The translations under genes were made by a program, and so were the position numbers. This document shows positions 1 through 10,945 of a stretch of DNA of 64,000 nucleotides, piece by piece. Source of the DNA: Syngnathus acus. Its lineage: Eukaryota > Chordata > Actinopteri > Syngnathiformes > Syngnathidae. Location: NCBI RefSeq assembly GCF_901709675.1, contig NC_051102.1, forward strand, positions 9,309,412-9,373,411, written 5' to 3'. A model generated the notes under the pieces. It saw only the letters and a list, made by a program, of their open reading frames with translations. It was not told the origin of the DNA and searched no databases. Within the stretch, counting starts at the first letter, position 1; the number at the start of each line of letters is the position of its first letter.

Positions 1-931
1 TGTTACTTTTCCGAGGCATCTGTGCCAACGGCGCATATAAATGCGTGACAAGCATCGTTCATCCAGCAAGCTGATGAAAACATTCTCAGTGCCTGACGAA
101 ATCATGGCGACATCGCATCTCGCGTTCCCATTTGGGCCCCGTGACCTTCCCGTAAGCGGCGGATGCGCGGTCCTCATCAATATTTCCAGGGGGCACGTCA
201 CCTACCCAACCCCCGCCGGGTCGCTTCTTGCCTCACTCGCCTTTGGACTCACCTCCGACTCGCCCGCCGCCACCTCCCGAGATGCAAACGCGTTTTACCG
301 GCGCCGTCGAAACGAGCCGGCTGGCGACCGCTTCTTGCGTTATGTGCGAGTGAGCTATCGCTAGGCAACATCTGGGACGTAATCTCTCTTAATCTTATGC
401 AAATCTACTTTAAGTACAAACAGAATGGAAGTTTGGCAAGTGGAACAATCGGCGGTACCCTGCCTGACCCTCCAGCTCACATCCATCCGGATGCCTGTGT
501 GGAAAGGATTTACTTTATTACTTTAAAAGCGCTAAGTCGTACATTTAATCCCGCAAATGTGAGCAATCTTAGACCGTGAAACACATCAGTTTGATAACGC
601 GGTAGAAGCTTTGCTTCATTTGGAATATATACGATATGAAAATGGATTCCATTATTATATTTTGAAGGTCAACAAAGTCCGTCTGTTCGTTAAACATGTA
701 AGAGTGTTTAAATAGTTTTGTGTTAGTATGTAAACATGATTCATAACAAATTTCCAGGCATTTAATTTTTTTTAAATCAGGGGCGGAGCTAGAGGGGGCC
801 ATGGGGGCATTAAAAAAATGCTCAGATAATACCAATACGATTATTATTATTCTTTTGACCTCATCCGTGAGCAAAATGGCCTGTTTTGTGAATGAGTTCA
901 CCATGAACCTGTGTTGACTTCCTCGGCGCAG
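1..931. other. dpp6 upstream intron (window edge)
   Basis: No exon is recognised here. The first readable dpp6 exon begins at 932 after an AG acceptor, so this stretch is inferred to be the 3' part of the preceding intron. Open frames at 41-364 and 163-579 match no family I know and are not flanked by convincing splice signals in a dpp6-compatible phase. Around 780-815 there is a GC-rich phrase of the kind often seen in dispersed fish repeats, but I cannot name the element. Confidence 0.55.
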
Positions 932-3900
932 GTAATGAGCTGCTGTATCGTACAAGGGAAGGTGATGTTGTCAAGCTCAACGTGGACACGGAGGAGAAAC
1001 GTGTTGTCGTGCCAAACCAAATGTTTGTGAGTGCACCTTAATCACCTCACTGTAGAGTTGTCACTTGCCCTGTTAGTCATTTTCTCTCTCGCTCTCATCC
1101 AGGAAAGATCGAAGGCCGCCAGGTACCAAGTGTCCCCTGACCTGCAACAAGTGCTATTTGCCTTTGACTTGAAACTGGTGAGGACATTCAAATTTTTATT
1201 ACCACTGCAGCTTTTTTTTTTTTTTTTTTTAACCTGATGTTTCTGAGCCTTGAATTGTCATCTTATTTATTTCGGCAGCTCTATCAACATTCCTATGTGG
1301 CCAAGTACATTATATACAGCCTTACAACACAGTAAGTTTTTTCTCCAAATTGTAATCATTCACCTTGGCCGAGGGTTGGCCTCTCAGGGTCAGTGCAGCA
1401 ACAGTGGTAAAGAAAAACATCCAGTGTACATGATTGTGATGGTGTTTGTCTTGCGCAGGGAAACATGGCCCTTGAACCCTCCCGAAGTGCACGAAGCTGT
1501 GCTGCAATTTGCTGGATGGGGACCTAAAGGCCAGCAGCTCGTAAGGCCTTACACAACAAAAACAAACCAGAATGGGAATTGTACTCTGAAGAGAACAACA
1601 GTATAGCAGGCGAATTTGAAAATGCATTTCACCATCTGGACTGAGGGGGGCGCGCTGAAGATGCTGAGCAACAGCAGCGCAGATGGCTCCTCAAGGCAGA
1701 ACCAATCATTTGGATTGTCGCCTCGGGAACCAAAACACTGACGTGTGTGTATCATGAAACATTTGGGCACAGATTTTTTTAGCTGCATCCAAGCAGATAA
1801 ATTGAACTAGTGTGCCCAGTTAATTTTGTGTTTGTATGCATTTGGCATTTACAGGCACTCATTGATATGGCGGGTCAGCAGGAGCAGGATCATTACCATT
1901 TTGTTTTGTTTTCTTCACGTGGCTTTTCATCGTAAGAGTTGAACAATTTATTATATTGTTAAAATCGATTGTTGCGACGTAAAATGTTTTACCTTTCTAA
2001 TTGTTTTTTTTTTTTCAACTCAATACGTGTTGTGGATTCATCTAAAGGCTGCAATGGAACATTACCAGATGATTCCATTTAAGGTGCCAGGGAAAACAAA
2101 ACGTCGAGCTCTTGTCTTTTATCACAGTCCGACGTGTTCACCCTCATTTTCATCCCAGCTTCTTTCGCTACAAAGTTTTTTGGCCTGAAATCCGTCAGGG
2201 ATGGAGGCATTGATTATGCCGCGTCAGCGTCCAAATGTGTGACGGTGTGTGAAGTCAAGCAGATCAGATCTACACAGAGATGAAGATGCCCCCATTAAAG
2301 CGCAAGCAATTACTCCGCTGTGACGGAGCAATCAGCGAGAGGCACACAGATCTGAATGTCAGGTTGTTTGTACAAAAAAAGAGATCATGATGAGAAAGAT
2401 CAAAATGAAAGTATTATTCGACAAAGTAGCATGTCAAAACTTCATCCAGGATTATAGCTGGCCTTTTCTCAAATTGAAATCCCTTTTCGTATTCTTCAGA
2501 AGAGTTCATTCCCTCAGGTTCAATTTTAGTGGTCGATGAAATTGTTGGCCTGCAAGACAGTGCCAATGAAAACTGAAAGCAGAATTCTTGCAGACAGGCG
2601 TCCGATTATATTGAGCATTTCCTTGTATTTGGCTGCAGATCTTCATATTTGAGAACAACATCTACTACAGAGCAACAGTAGAGAGTCGCACCATCCGGCT
2701 GGTTTCCAGCGGAAAGGAGGGCGTGGTCTTCAACGGCCTGTCTGACTGGCTCTATGAAGGTAGCCCACCGCACTCGTCAAACTCAACGCAACAATTGTAA
2801 AAGGAACATTTTTACTCTTTATACTCTGTATTGGCAGATGTTAAATATTCAGTCAATTTTGCTTCAGAAGGAAAAAAAGAATGTTGAGTGGATTTGTAAA
2901 GTGTTTCAGAAAAGCGCTGGTAAAATTCAAGCATCGATTGTAGCCACTTAAAGCAATCTCCACATTTTGACACCTCTATTGTCACACTAAGCACTGTATT
3001 CACGGTGAGGCTCTTTGAATTCATTCAGGAGAAGAAGACGTTTGCCATCCATTATGCAGCAGTCATATTGATCTTGTTCATCTAAATGTAGATCATGTAT
3101 TTCAAAATGTGTTCATTTTATTGATTGAATTTGTTTGTTCAGTGTGAGGGTTTTTTCCTCCCCGCTGCTGTCATTTATGATAAAACGTCGAGGCTCGTCA
3201 ATGGCGACTTATTTTCTCCGTAACGCCGTTATTATTTCCCAGGGGGCTTTTAATAACAATCTGTGAATGTTATGAATGTGTAATGCAATTACAAAAAGCC
3301 ATTTATGGAGGGAGGATCTGTAATTCTACTGAACTGCTGAGGGGGGTCGGATTTAATCGTGTCCTTATTAATAGGATTATTTCTTTTTGGTGGCGCCCAG
3401 AAAGCGAAATGAGAGACGTAATCCATTTTCATTAGCGTGCAAAGATTTGTTTTGTAACGTTCTTCCCGCTGCCTCGTAAGGATTTATCACCCCGACACAA
3501 ATCATGTCGCTTATCCCTGCGCGGAGAGAGCAAGAGCGAGAGTGAAGGTTAGGTTGGATTGTCCCTCTGTGCAGCTCTCGGCCTTGAGCTACACAAATGA
3601 ATTGTGATTTATTTGCACTTTATTTTCCGAAGGCAACTTTTCGGCATCAACGCGCCCGTGCTGTGCCAGCCGCTCTCAGCATCCAAGTTGCTGTGAATAA
3701 TCAATCAATAATGGCTCCTCCCGGAGTCATCATAAACTGAGGCAGTGTAACTAACTCAACCGTCTTCAAACACCACACAGTATCAAATCGTTCAGCCAAT
3801 ACGAGTTTAGCTTATGCGATACACACAAAACCTTCATAAACATAGACGCACAATCAATCCTGATGATGGTTTATCCCTCCCAAAAAGATGACGAGCTAAT

Positions 3901-6900
3901 AGCAACAGGCTGCTTTCTATATAGCTATAGTGCCCCCTGTTGGATTACATTTGAATCTACTCTAACAATATGTTGTACTGAGGCACGACTGAATCATTTT
4001 TCTTTTATATTTCATCATGACTATTTTAAAATGTTTTATAATTGGGTTTTTTTTTTTTCCTTGGGGCCCAGAGGAGATCCTGCAGAGCTACAAGGCCCAC
4101 TGGTGGTCTCCCGACGGCCTGCGTCTGGCCTACATGACAATCAACGACACGCTGGTGCCAAAGATGGAAGTCCCCTTCTTCACGGGGACGCCGTACCCCA
4201 ACACTTTGGAATACCACTACCCGAAGGTAAGTCGCGACACGAACACGACGCTGTTGCACGGCTTTTGGTGTCGCACCTGAAACCCAAACGGACGTATCCG
4301 CTTTCCTTTGGGCCTCCTCCGCAGGCTGGGGAGGAAAACCCTGTGGTGCACCTGTCAGTGGTGAGCCTCAACGGTCCTCTGCACACTGTGGTCATGAAGA
4401 AACCCGATGACCCCCGAATCGGGTGAGAGCCCATCTCAAGGTGTCATTGATATGCTTCGGTGGCTAAGCCTGACGGCGGCTACTCCTGACGGTCCCTGCA
4501 TGGACTTTTGTCCTTTTTTTTTTCCCAGGAGAGAGTATTACATCACCATGGTGAAATGGGCCACCAGCACCAAACTGGCTGTCAACTGGCTGAACAGAGC
4601 CCAGAACAATTCCATATTGACACTGTGTGAGGCGACCACAGGGGTCTGCGTCAAGGTGCGATGTTCTGCTCAGTGTCATGTGTGGCAATCGTTGTTTGAC
4701 GTAGAAGCAAAACAATTGATTCAATTGATTTAAATAATTGCCTTCAAAAATACAATCAGATAATAAATGCTCAGGATTCATACCAACAAATGATGTGAAA
4801 ATATTTAGGAGCTATTAAGAATGGGATCAGCTTGACCTTATAAGGCTTTAATTTCAAAGGAATGGCTGAAAAATACTGCCGCCATGTGGCCAAATGTTGT
4901 TGTTGCATGATTGCATGAACGCACCTGATAGCTTTAAAAAATTTTCTTTGTGTCAGTTTGTAATGAAGATGATTATACCATATATATATAAAAAACAAAA
5001 GTTTATATAAAATGTTTACACAAGTACGTGTGAGATCAGCAAAGGCTTAAATAACGCATTGTGACTTTTTAGAAACATGAAGATGAGAGCACAAGCTGGT
5101 TGCACAGACAGGTAGGTGTGAAACATCACCCGTGTGTTTTTGTTCACTAGCGTGCAAACACACCCCATTTTCTTCCCGTCCGCAGAATGAAGCGCCTCTT
5201 TTTTCACACGACGGACACAAGTTCTTTTTCACACGAGCCATCCCTCAGGGTGGGAGAGGGAAGTTCTTCCATATTTCTATGTCCACCTCCATGGTATGCT
5301 ATCGCTCGCACAAGTGGATGTTTCTCGTCTGAGCTTGACTTGACTCATCTGCCTTAGCCCAACACCAGCTTGGACATACTTCAGTCGCTGACGTCGGGGG
5401 ATTGGGATGTCACCAACATCCTGGCCTACAATCACCAGAGGAACCTCATGTCAGTTTGGCTCTTTTGCACACTTTTGCAAGCTCAGACGAACGACGCTTA
5501 CCTTAGCGGCTTCTTTTCCCAGATACTTTCTGAGCACAGAGGACGACCCCAAACGGCGACACTTGTACAGGTAGACGCTTCCTCGGCACCTCGTCATCAT
5601 GTGCGCGTCGAGTCACGTCAATGGCGTTTTACAGCACGGACACGATTCCTCCGTTCAACCGCTGCTGCCTGTCCTGCCAGTTTAAGTGCGGCTATGTGGA
5701 CGTGTCGTTCAGTCACGACATGCGCTACTTCCTACTCAGCTGTAAAGGTGAGTCACCTCCAAAGCAGCTCTGTCATTCCAAAACAGCCCCTTTTTTTTTT
5801 TTTATTTTAAATCTGAACTTCTTCCCAGGGCCTGACGTTCCGAGCGTGGCCGTCTACAGAACAGAAGACAAACAGAGTAAAATGTCCTCCCGGAGATGTT
5901 TTTCTGTCCCGACTATCATGCGCATTTTGACCTTTTTCTTTTTTTTGTGTGCAGAGCTGTTGGACGTAGAGACAAACGAGCGAGTCAACGCCACGTACAA
6001 CAACATGCAGATGCCCAAAGTGGAGTACAACACCATCACCATAGACGACTACAGTAGGCCTTTACGTGCATTGCACAAAGACTGCGAGCTTCAAAGAGAA
6101 AAATTGAAAAACTGTTTTGCGTGTGCCGCAGCTCTCACCATGCAGATTCTCAAGCCAGCTGGATTTGTGGACACAGCCCATTACCCCTTGCTGCTGCTGG
6201 TGTAAGTACGACCAGACGCAAATGTCTCCATATGGTCACGTGATCCTCCTTTTTTCGACTCACAAAATGTATGCGCCTGACTGAACATTAAACTCGACAT
6301 CGTCGCCTCGTAAACCAAGCGACGGGACGCCAGGCGGCCAGATGGTCACCGAGCAGTTCCAGGTGGACTGGGCCACCATCCTGGTGAGCAGCTTCGGCAC
6401 CGTCGTCATCCGCTTCGACGGCCACGGCAGCGGCTTCCAGGGTACCAACCTCCTCCACAAAGTGCACAGGAGGTTGGGCAAGCTGGAGGAACGAGACCAG
6501 CTGGAGGCGCTCAGCTTCATCTCCAAAGAGCCTTACATCGACAAGACTCGCATGGGAGTGTATGGAAAGGTAACGCCGGATGATATTCTGCGAGTCGTTC
6601 TCGCGTGAAAAAAATGGAACGTATCCATCTGTCGTCGTTGTGCAGGCGTACGGAGGATATTTGTCCACACTGCTGCTCAGCTCAGATGAGTTCACTCAGC
6701 TTAAATGCGGAACTGCAGTCTCGCCCATCACGGATTTCGAGCTTTACGGTAAAACTCGATTTTTTTATTCAGGCGGCCACGTTCAGCCAAAGAGTTCCAT
6801 TATGTGCCATTTGAATATTCCCCCCCCCCCCCCCCCCAACCAGTGTCGGCATTCTCCGAACGATACCTGGGCTCAAAGACCGATTCCAGAGTCTACGCGG

Positions 6901-7479
6901 TATGTCTCATCATTTTCAAATCATTCAAGTAAGACTGTTTATGACTGTGAGTATTTCTTTTTGTGTGCCAGATGTCAAATTTAGCTCACAGAGCAGGTCA
7001 GCTGGTGCAGAAGCAGTACTTGATCATCCACCCCACTGCAGACGGTAATGACTCTTTTCGGAAAAGGCTGTAAGATTTCTTTTTTACTCATTATTCTTTC
7101 TGTCTATAGAAAAGGTTCACTTTCAGCACACGGCCAAGTTTATCAACCATTTAATCAGCAAGAAGGCCAATTACACTCTTCAGGTGAGATGTGGGGGGGG
7201 TACTATTTTTTTTTTTTTTTACACAAAGCAGACAGCACACCAAAGTACACCCAGCACAGTGGACCCTCCCCTAATGCATCAGTTTCTGTGCATTTTCACA
7301 ATTTGTGCTGATAAAATTGTTCCCCTGTTCAGATCTACCCGGACGAGGGCCACTTCCTGCACAGCGAAGACACCCAAAAGCACCTGAGCCGCTCTCTGGT
7401 CAACTTCTTTGGGGAGTGTTTCCGGCTACCCGAAGTGGTTAAGGACGAGCAGCAGGACGTGGACGAGGACGATAGCTAA
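932..7479 (+). CDS. dpp6: dipeptidyl-peptidase-like protein 6, C-terminal ~707 residues (22 exons, 5' partial)
   Basis: Exons: 932-1026, 1103-1177, 1279-1331, 1459-1540, 2639-2759, 4072-4226, 4325-4422, 4529-4655, 5073-5111, 5186-5293, 5358-5449, 5523-5570, 5635-5747, 5829-5876, 5955-6053, 6132-6201, 6320-6569, 6646-6748, 6844-6899, 6972-7044, 7110-7183, 7333-7479 (TAA). Every intron is GT-AG and every phase joins in frame, giving 707 codons plus stop. The product is the beta-propeller plus alpha/beta-hydrolase ectodomain of a type II membrane protein; the cytoplasmic tail and membrane helix are upstream of the window. DPP6 proteins are known Kv4 channel auxiliary subunits without peptidase activity. 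Blocks such as [36 protein letters not shown] and IIHPTADEKVHFQH fit DPP6 better than DPP10. The nucleophile position reads GKAYGGY (Ala, about residue 558 of this fragment) instead of the peptidase GWSYGGY; the triad Asp (about 635) and His (about 666, YPDEGH) remain. The tail is acidic. Which teleost copy (a or b) cannot be decided here. Confidence 0.9.
2760..4071 (+). other. longest visible dpp6 intron; possible conserved non-coding DNA
   Basis: This 1.3-kb intron separates two propeller exons. No coding exon was seen in it. The part from about 3150 to 3750 is compositionally unlike the surrounding AT-rich intron: balanced base composition, few simple repeats, and several short AT-core motifs of homeodomain type. 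That is the look of a conserved regulatory element, but it is an impression only and needs cross-species alignment. Confidence 0.3.
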
Positions 7480-8075
7480 GCCCGACCGACGAGCCACCCC
7501 CGCCTCTGCCTCCCCCTCCCCCAGCCAGTGAACACAGCACAATATGCAACGCAGAACAAAAGAAAGCCGCCCAAGTCTGAAGTGCCCAACCTGCACGTTG
7601 CGACGAGGCTGCCCGCTGCCCATCGGAGGAAAGTCGACAAATCTCCCTGCACCTTTAGAACCATCGGACATGTCGTTCATGGACAAATCCTTGGAAATGC
7701 TACAAACCTGTGGGAACATTGACAACCTGCAGGCAAGAAAATACAACCATCGGGAAACCTATGAGGTGCACAACCTCCAATCAGGCAAATTCTAATGCTC
7801 AATTTTGATCGTTTACGCAGCGCATTTGTGCTTGCGTCATTGATATTTTACTCAGGGTGACTTAAGGTTGCCCTCACGGGTCTGGTTTTAAACAAATGAA
7901 TGATAATGTTGAGAAATTAATCGAATTTTTATTGTGATTTCAATTTTAGCTTCTCACGATTGGATAGCAAAAATCAGCATTAGATGTCACAGGAGTTCGA
8001 CATTCTTTTGTATTCTTCCTAATCCGTTGAAAATGAAACATTAACAATAAAAATGAAACATCGTCCGATTTTTTT
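7480..8075 (+). other. dpp6: dpp6 3' UTR with poly(A) signal
   Basis: The region follows the TAA stop directly. The first canonical AATAAA on the sense strand that I see is at 8046-8051, followed within about 30 bases by a T-run, which is a reasonable cleavage context. The true transcript end is inferred, not shown. Confidence 0.5.
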
Positions 8076-9240
8076 TTTTTCTCAAGAGCTCGACGACAAA
8101 GTTGAGCATTATTTTCTTTGTGAGGGCATAATTTTGGATAGCACTTTTGTTTTGGACGCCAGGAGACAACCTATTCTGATCTTGTAATCGGTGAGTTTGA
8201 TAATCAAAGAGAACTAACCTGGCGCCTCCAAGAAACCAGCACTTTTCAGCACAAAATATCGCCCCCTATTGACCCGGAGACTGAACCGCCGGTTTCTGGT
8301 GATTTTGCCAATGAATTAACTGGTTGTTGTGCTCACAAGTACAGTACTCCGTTTGGTGTTTTCCACCCTATTAGTGATGTGTGTCTTTTATACGAAGGAG
8401 TATTATGGAGAAACTGAAGGGAGAAAAGTCATTTTTTCTTAATTCTTTGAGAATTGATCATTTAAATCTCAAAAATATATATTTCATCTCAAAGCGTTTT
8501 CCCTCATTTAAATACATTCAACTTAAAAACCTTGAAAAAGTTGCAATCAAATTCCAAATATATAACAATCGTCACAATAGAAAACTTTTTATCCACAAGA
8601 AATACCATTTTATTCTAAGATCAGAACTAAATCTCTAAAGTATTTTACTTTTTTTACTTACATAAACATACTGTGATTTGCTGGCAACCCGTAATGAATT
8701 TTCATTTTTGAGGTGGCCATAATTCTCCTTTGTACTTTTGTGACAAATCAATGGCACAATGTTGTAGTCCATCAAATGTGTACAAATATTTAAGAGTGCA
8801 ATTTTTTTTGGGGGGGGGGGGGGGGGTCTTCTTTTTAGTCACCGTGCCTTAAAAGTGGGCCGACGGTCAATGTTAGTAGCCCACTTGACAAATGGAAGTG
8901 AGGGGAATATGTTTTTGTGTGTGTTTGTGAGCAAGAAAACCCAATTTTACAGAAATATCAGTCACACTTGACACCTGAAGTGCGTGGAAGATGTTATCAT
9001 GGTTTGTAAATAGAAATTTACAATAAGCTTTTCTGGAACGTCCTCCATTTTGATGTCTCATTATGTTGTGAATTTTGTGCTAAATGGCTAAAACTTTCTC
9101 TCTCTACCAGTCAAATTACTTAGCGTCGGTGGTTTGTAGTCAGCTAATGTACAAAGTGTATAAAATAAGACATTAAGTCTTTATGTACTATGTGCAACTT
9201 AATGTACATAAAGCATTTTGAACCGTTCCTTTTTGTCAGT
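8076..9240. other. intergenic, AT-rich, no gene seen
   Basis: I see no coding exon or RNA gene here. It holds AT-rich unique-looking DNA and a run of 17 G at 8810-8826. It separates the dpp6 3' end from the repeat block that starts near 9.24 kb. Confidence 0.5.
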
Positions 9241-9375
9241 TTGATTCAGCCCCCTCGCCTTTATTTACTTTGCATCTCCAAGAGTGCTGGCTCGTGAGTG
9301 AACGATTCGTTCAGAAGAACGGATTTTCTTTTCAGTGAATGAATCATTTCCCAAAGTGATTCGTTCTTTTTTCAG

Positions 9376-9540
9376 TTCATATGGCTTCAACCAGTAGGTG
9401 TCGGTAATGCGCATTGAAGCTGGTGCCACCTCGCCGTAAAACAAATCGAAGAAGAAAATGACGTAACTTCCTGTTCACGAACGAGTCGTGAATTGCATTT
9501 CACGTTCACCAACTGAACGTGTCTGTGAGTGAGTGATTTG
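9376..9540 (+). repeat. dispersed repeat, left copy of an inverted pair
   Basis: This segment is repeated in reverse complement at 15450-15623. Shared blocks include CAACCAGTAGGTGTCGGTAA, ATGACGTAACTTCCTG and GAACGAGTCGTGAAT. Phrases like CGGTAATGCGCATT and GAAGAAG recall a widespread short fish repeat, but I cannot assign a named family. Just upstream (9297-9373) are several imperfect copies of GAACGATTCGTTC-type palindromes. The pair brackets the mitoferrin fragment, the telomere-like array and the palindrome. Confidence 0.75.
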
Positions 9541-9579
9541 AATCCTGCGCACGTCGACGGTTGTCTGGTTGTCACCACG

Positions 9580-9731
9580 ATGGCGAGCTAAGGCGGCCAG
9601 CCCGATCCCGGCGACGGCGACTACGAGAGCTTGCCCCCGCACGTGTCGGTGACGACGCACATGACCGCGGGCGCAGTGGCTGGCGTGCTGGAGCACACGC
9701 TCATGTCCCCGGTGGACTCCGTCAAGGGCAA
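9580..9731 (+). pseudogene. mitoferrin first-exon fragment (slc25a37-like), disrupted
   Basis: A GC-rich stretch reads, in frame with the ATG at 9580, [19 protein letters not shown], then AGVLEHTLM and SPVDSVK. This matches the start of mitoferrin-1/2, mitochondrial iron importers of the SLC25 family, including the P-x-D-x-x-K carrier signature. The fourth codon is TAA, and the similarity stops right after the signature lysine, about where I would expect an exon boundary. No second carrier repeat follows. GC-rich sequence continues to about 10010 without recognisable homology. I read it as a relocated, dead exon-1 copy rather than a working gene. Confidence 0.65.
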
Positions 9732-10149
9732 CGAGCTAGAAAGCCGATTCACGGGAAAGACCTGCCATCAAGCGCCGGGCTGGAGCAGGTGGTGATGTGC
9801 CCCGACGAGCACAAAGGCTAGTGGCCTCGCGCTCGCCTCGTCACCGAGGACGATCGCCACGACAACGTGCCCGTCGCCAGCCAGCGTGGACCGAGAGGAC
9901 GATGAGGAAACGGAGGACGAGCAAGCGGCGGCCAGCTGAGTTCGCCTCCCATGCAAACCTAAAACCGTACGAGAGCCAGAAGACAGTCTTTGGAAGGGAC
10001 ATCGATGCAACCTTGCTAAGTGATGCTGCTCCTATCGGTCACTATTTTAATCCTATTCATATTTGACAGCAATTCATGATTCAGGTTTGGACGCTGGACC
10101 AAAAAAAAAAATAAAAAAAAATAAAGGGTTGCGCAATAAAAGCACATGT

Positions 10150-10232
10150 AGGTATTTTCTCACACCTGGGATCGAACCATGTTCTTACCGAGCAAGAGCC
10201 GGAGTTATAAACCAGTCGGCTATTTCGACCTG
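10150..10232 (-). pseudogene. tRNA-derived sequence with intact pol III boxes
   Basis: On the minus strand there is a box A-like block (TAGCCGACTGG, 10212-10222) and a good box B (GGTTCGATCCC, 10168-10178), spaced as in a tRNA gene. The acceptor stem does not pair convincingly, so this is probably a tRNA-derived SINE head or tRNA pseudogene. The isotype was not assigned. Confidence 0.45.
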
Positions 10233-10788
10233 GCAGCTAACGGTCGTCTGCACAGTTTTGTACTAGTGATGTGCATTCCAGTTAATCTTTTGAATTGGTT
10301 CACTCAAAATATTTGTTCAAAAGAATCGTTGACCAAATCGTTCGCTACACTTTCTTATTATTTGTATTTTTTTTACCTCGTGTAGTGTACCAAGATATCC
10401 CATAATTAACTGCCTAAATAATTGTGAATAATTTAAAACTATTCTACTTGTTAATACCTACGTGCAAAATGGAAAAAAATAAGATGTTCTAACCGGAGAT
10501 TGCATTGACTTAATTTTCACATGGTCCTTGTTTACATTTTGCATTTGACACTGGCAGCTGTCAAGTGCCACGTTAGGGCGCTTCTTGTGTAAGTTTTATT
10601 TGTTATGGGTTTTCTTTTGTAAGTTTAACTTTGGGTACTTCGAAAGTGTCATTTTAAATTGTACTTTGCTCGGTGTTCATGTACACAATGTGTTGTGATG
10701 ACATCTGCTGTGGAGTCTTCACTGATCAATCCTATTCGCTTGTGAGCTTCTCCATAAAACCATACATGTTCCATGCGATATGAATGAG

Positions 10789-10860
10789 GCTTCCATAGTG
10801 TAGTGGTTATTGCTCTGGGCTTTCACTCCAGCGACCCGGGTTCGAATCTCAGTGGCGTCT
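10789..10860 (+). pseudogene. tRNA-Glu(TTC)-like sequence, degenerate acceptor stem
   Basis: Box A reads TAGTGTAGTGG and box B reads GGTTCGAATCT. A five-pair anticodon stem encloses a seven-base loop CTTTCAC, giving anticodon TTC. The T stem has one mismatch and the acceptor stem pairs at only about five of seven positions, with no T-run immediately downstream. A functional tRNA is unlikely; a tRNA pseudogene or SINE head is more likely. It ends about 85 bases before the telomere-like array begins. Confidence 0.5.
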
Positions 10861-10945
10861 AAATAATTTTATCATTGTCAATTTGTCAATTTCAATAGTC
10901 AATTTGCATCACAGTTGTGCTGGCCCATTTAACCATACACCTCTT

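Noticed and set aside
932-7479. Assignment as dpp10 or dpp4
   Set aside because: Blocks MPKVEY, MQILKPA, DGTPGG and [14 protein letters not shown] follow DPP6; DPP4 would keep the serine nucleophile.
10789-10860. Functional tRNA-Glu gene
   Set aside because: The acceptor stem has at least two mismatched pairs and the T stem one, and no pol III terminator run follows closely.
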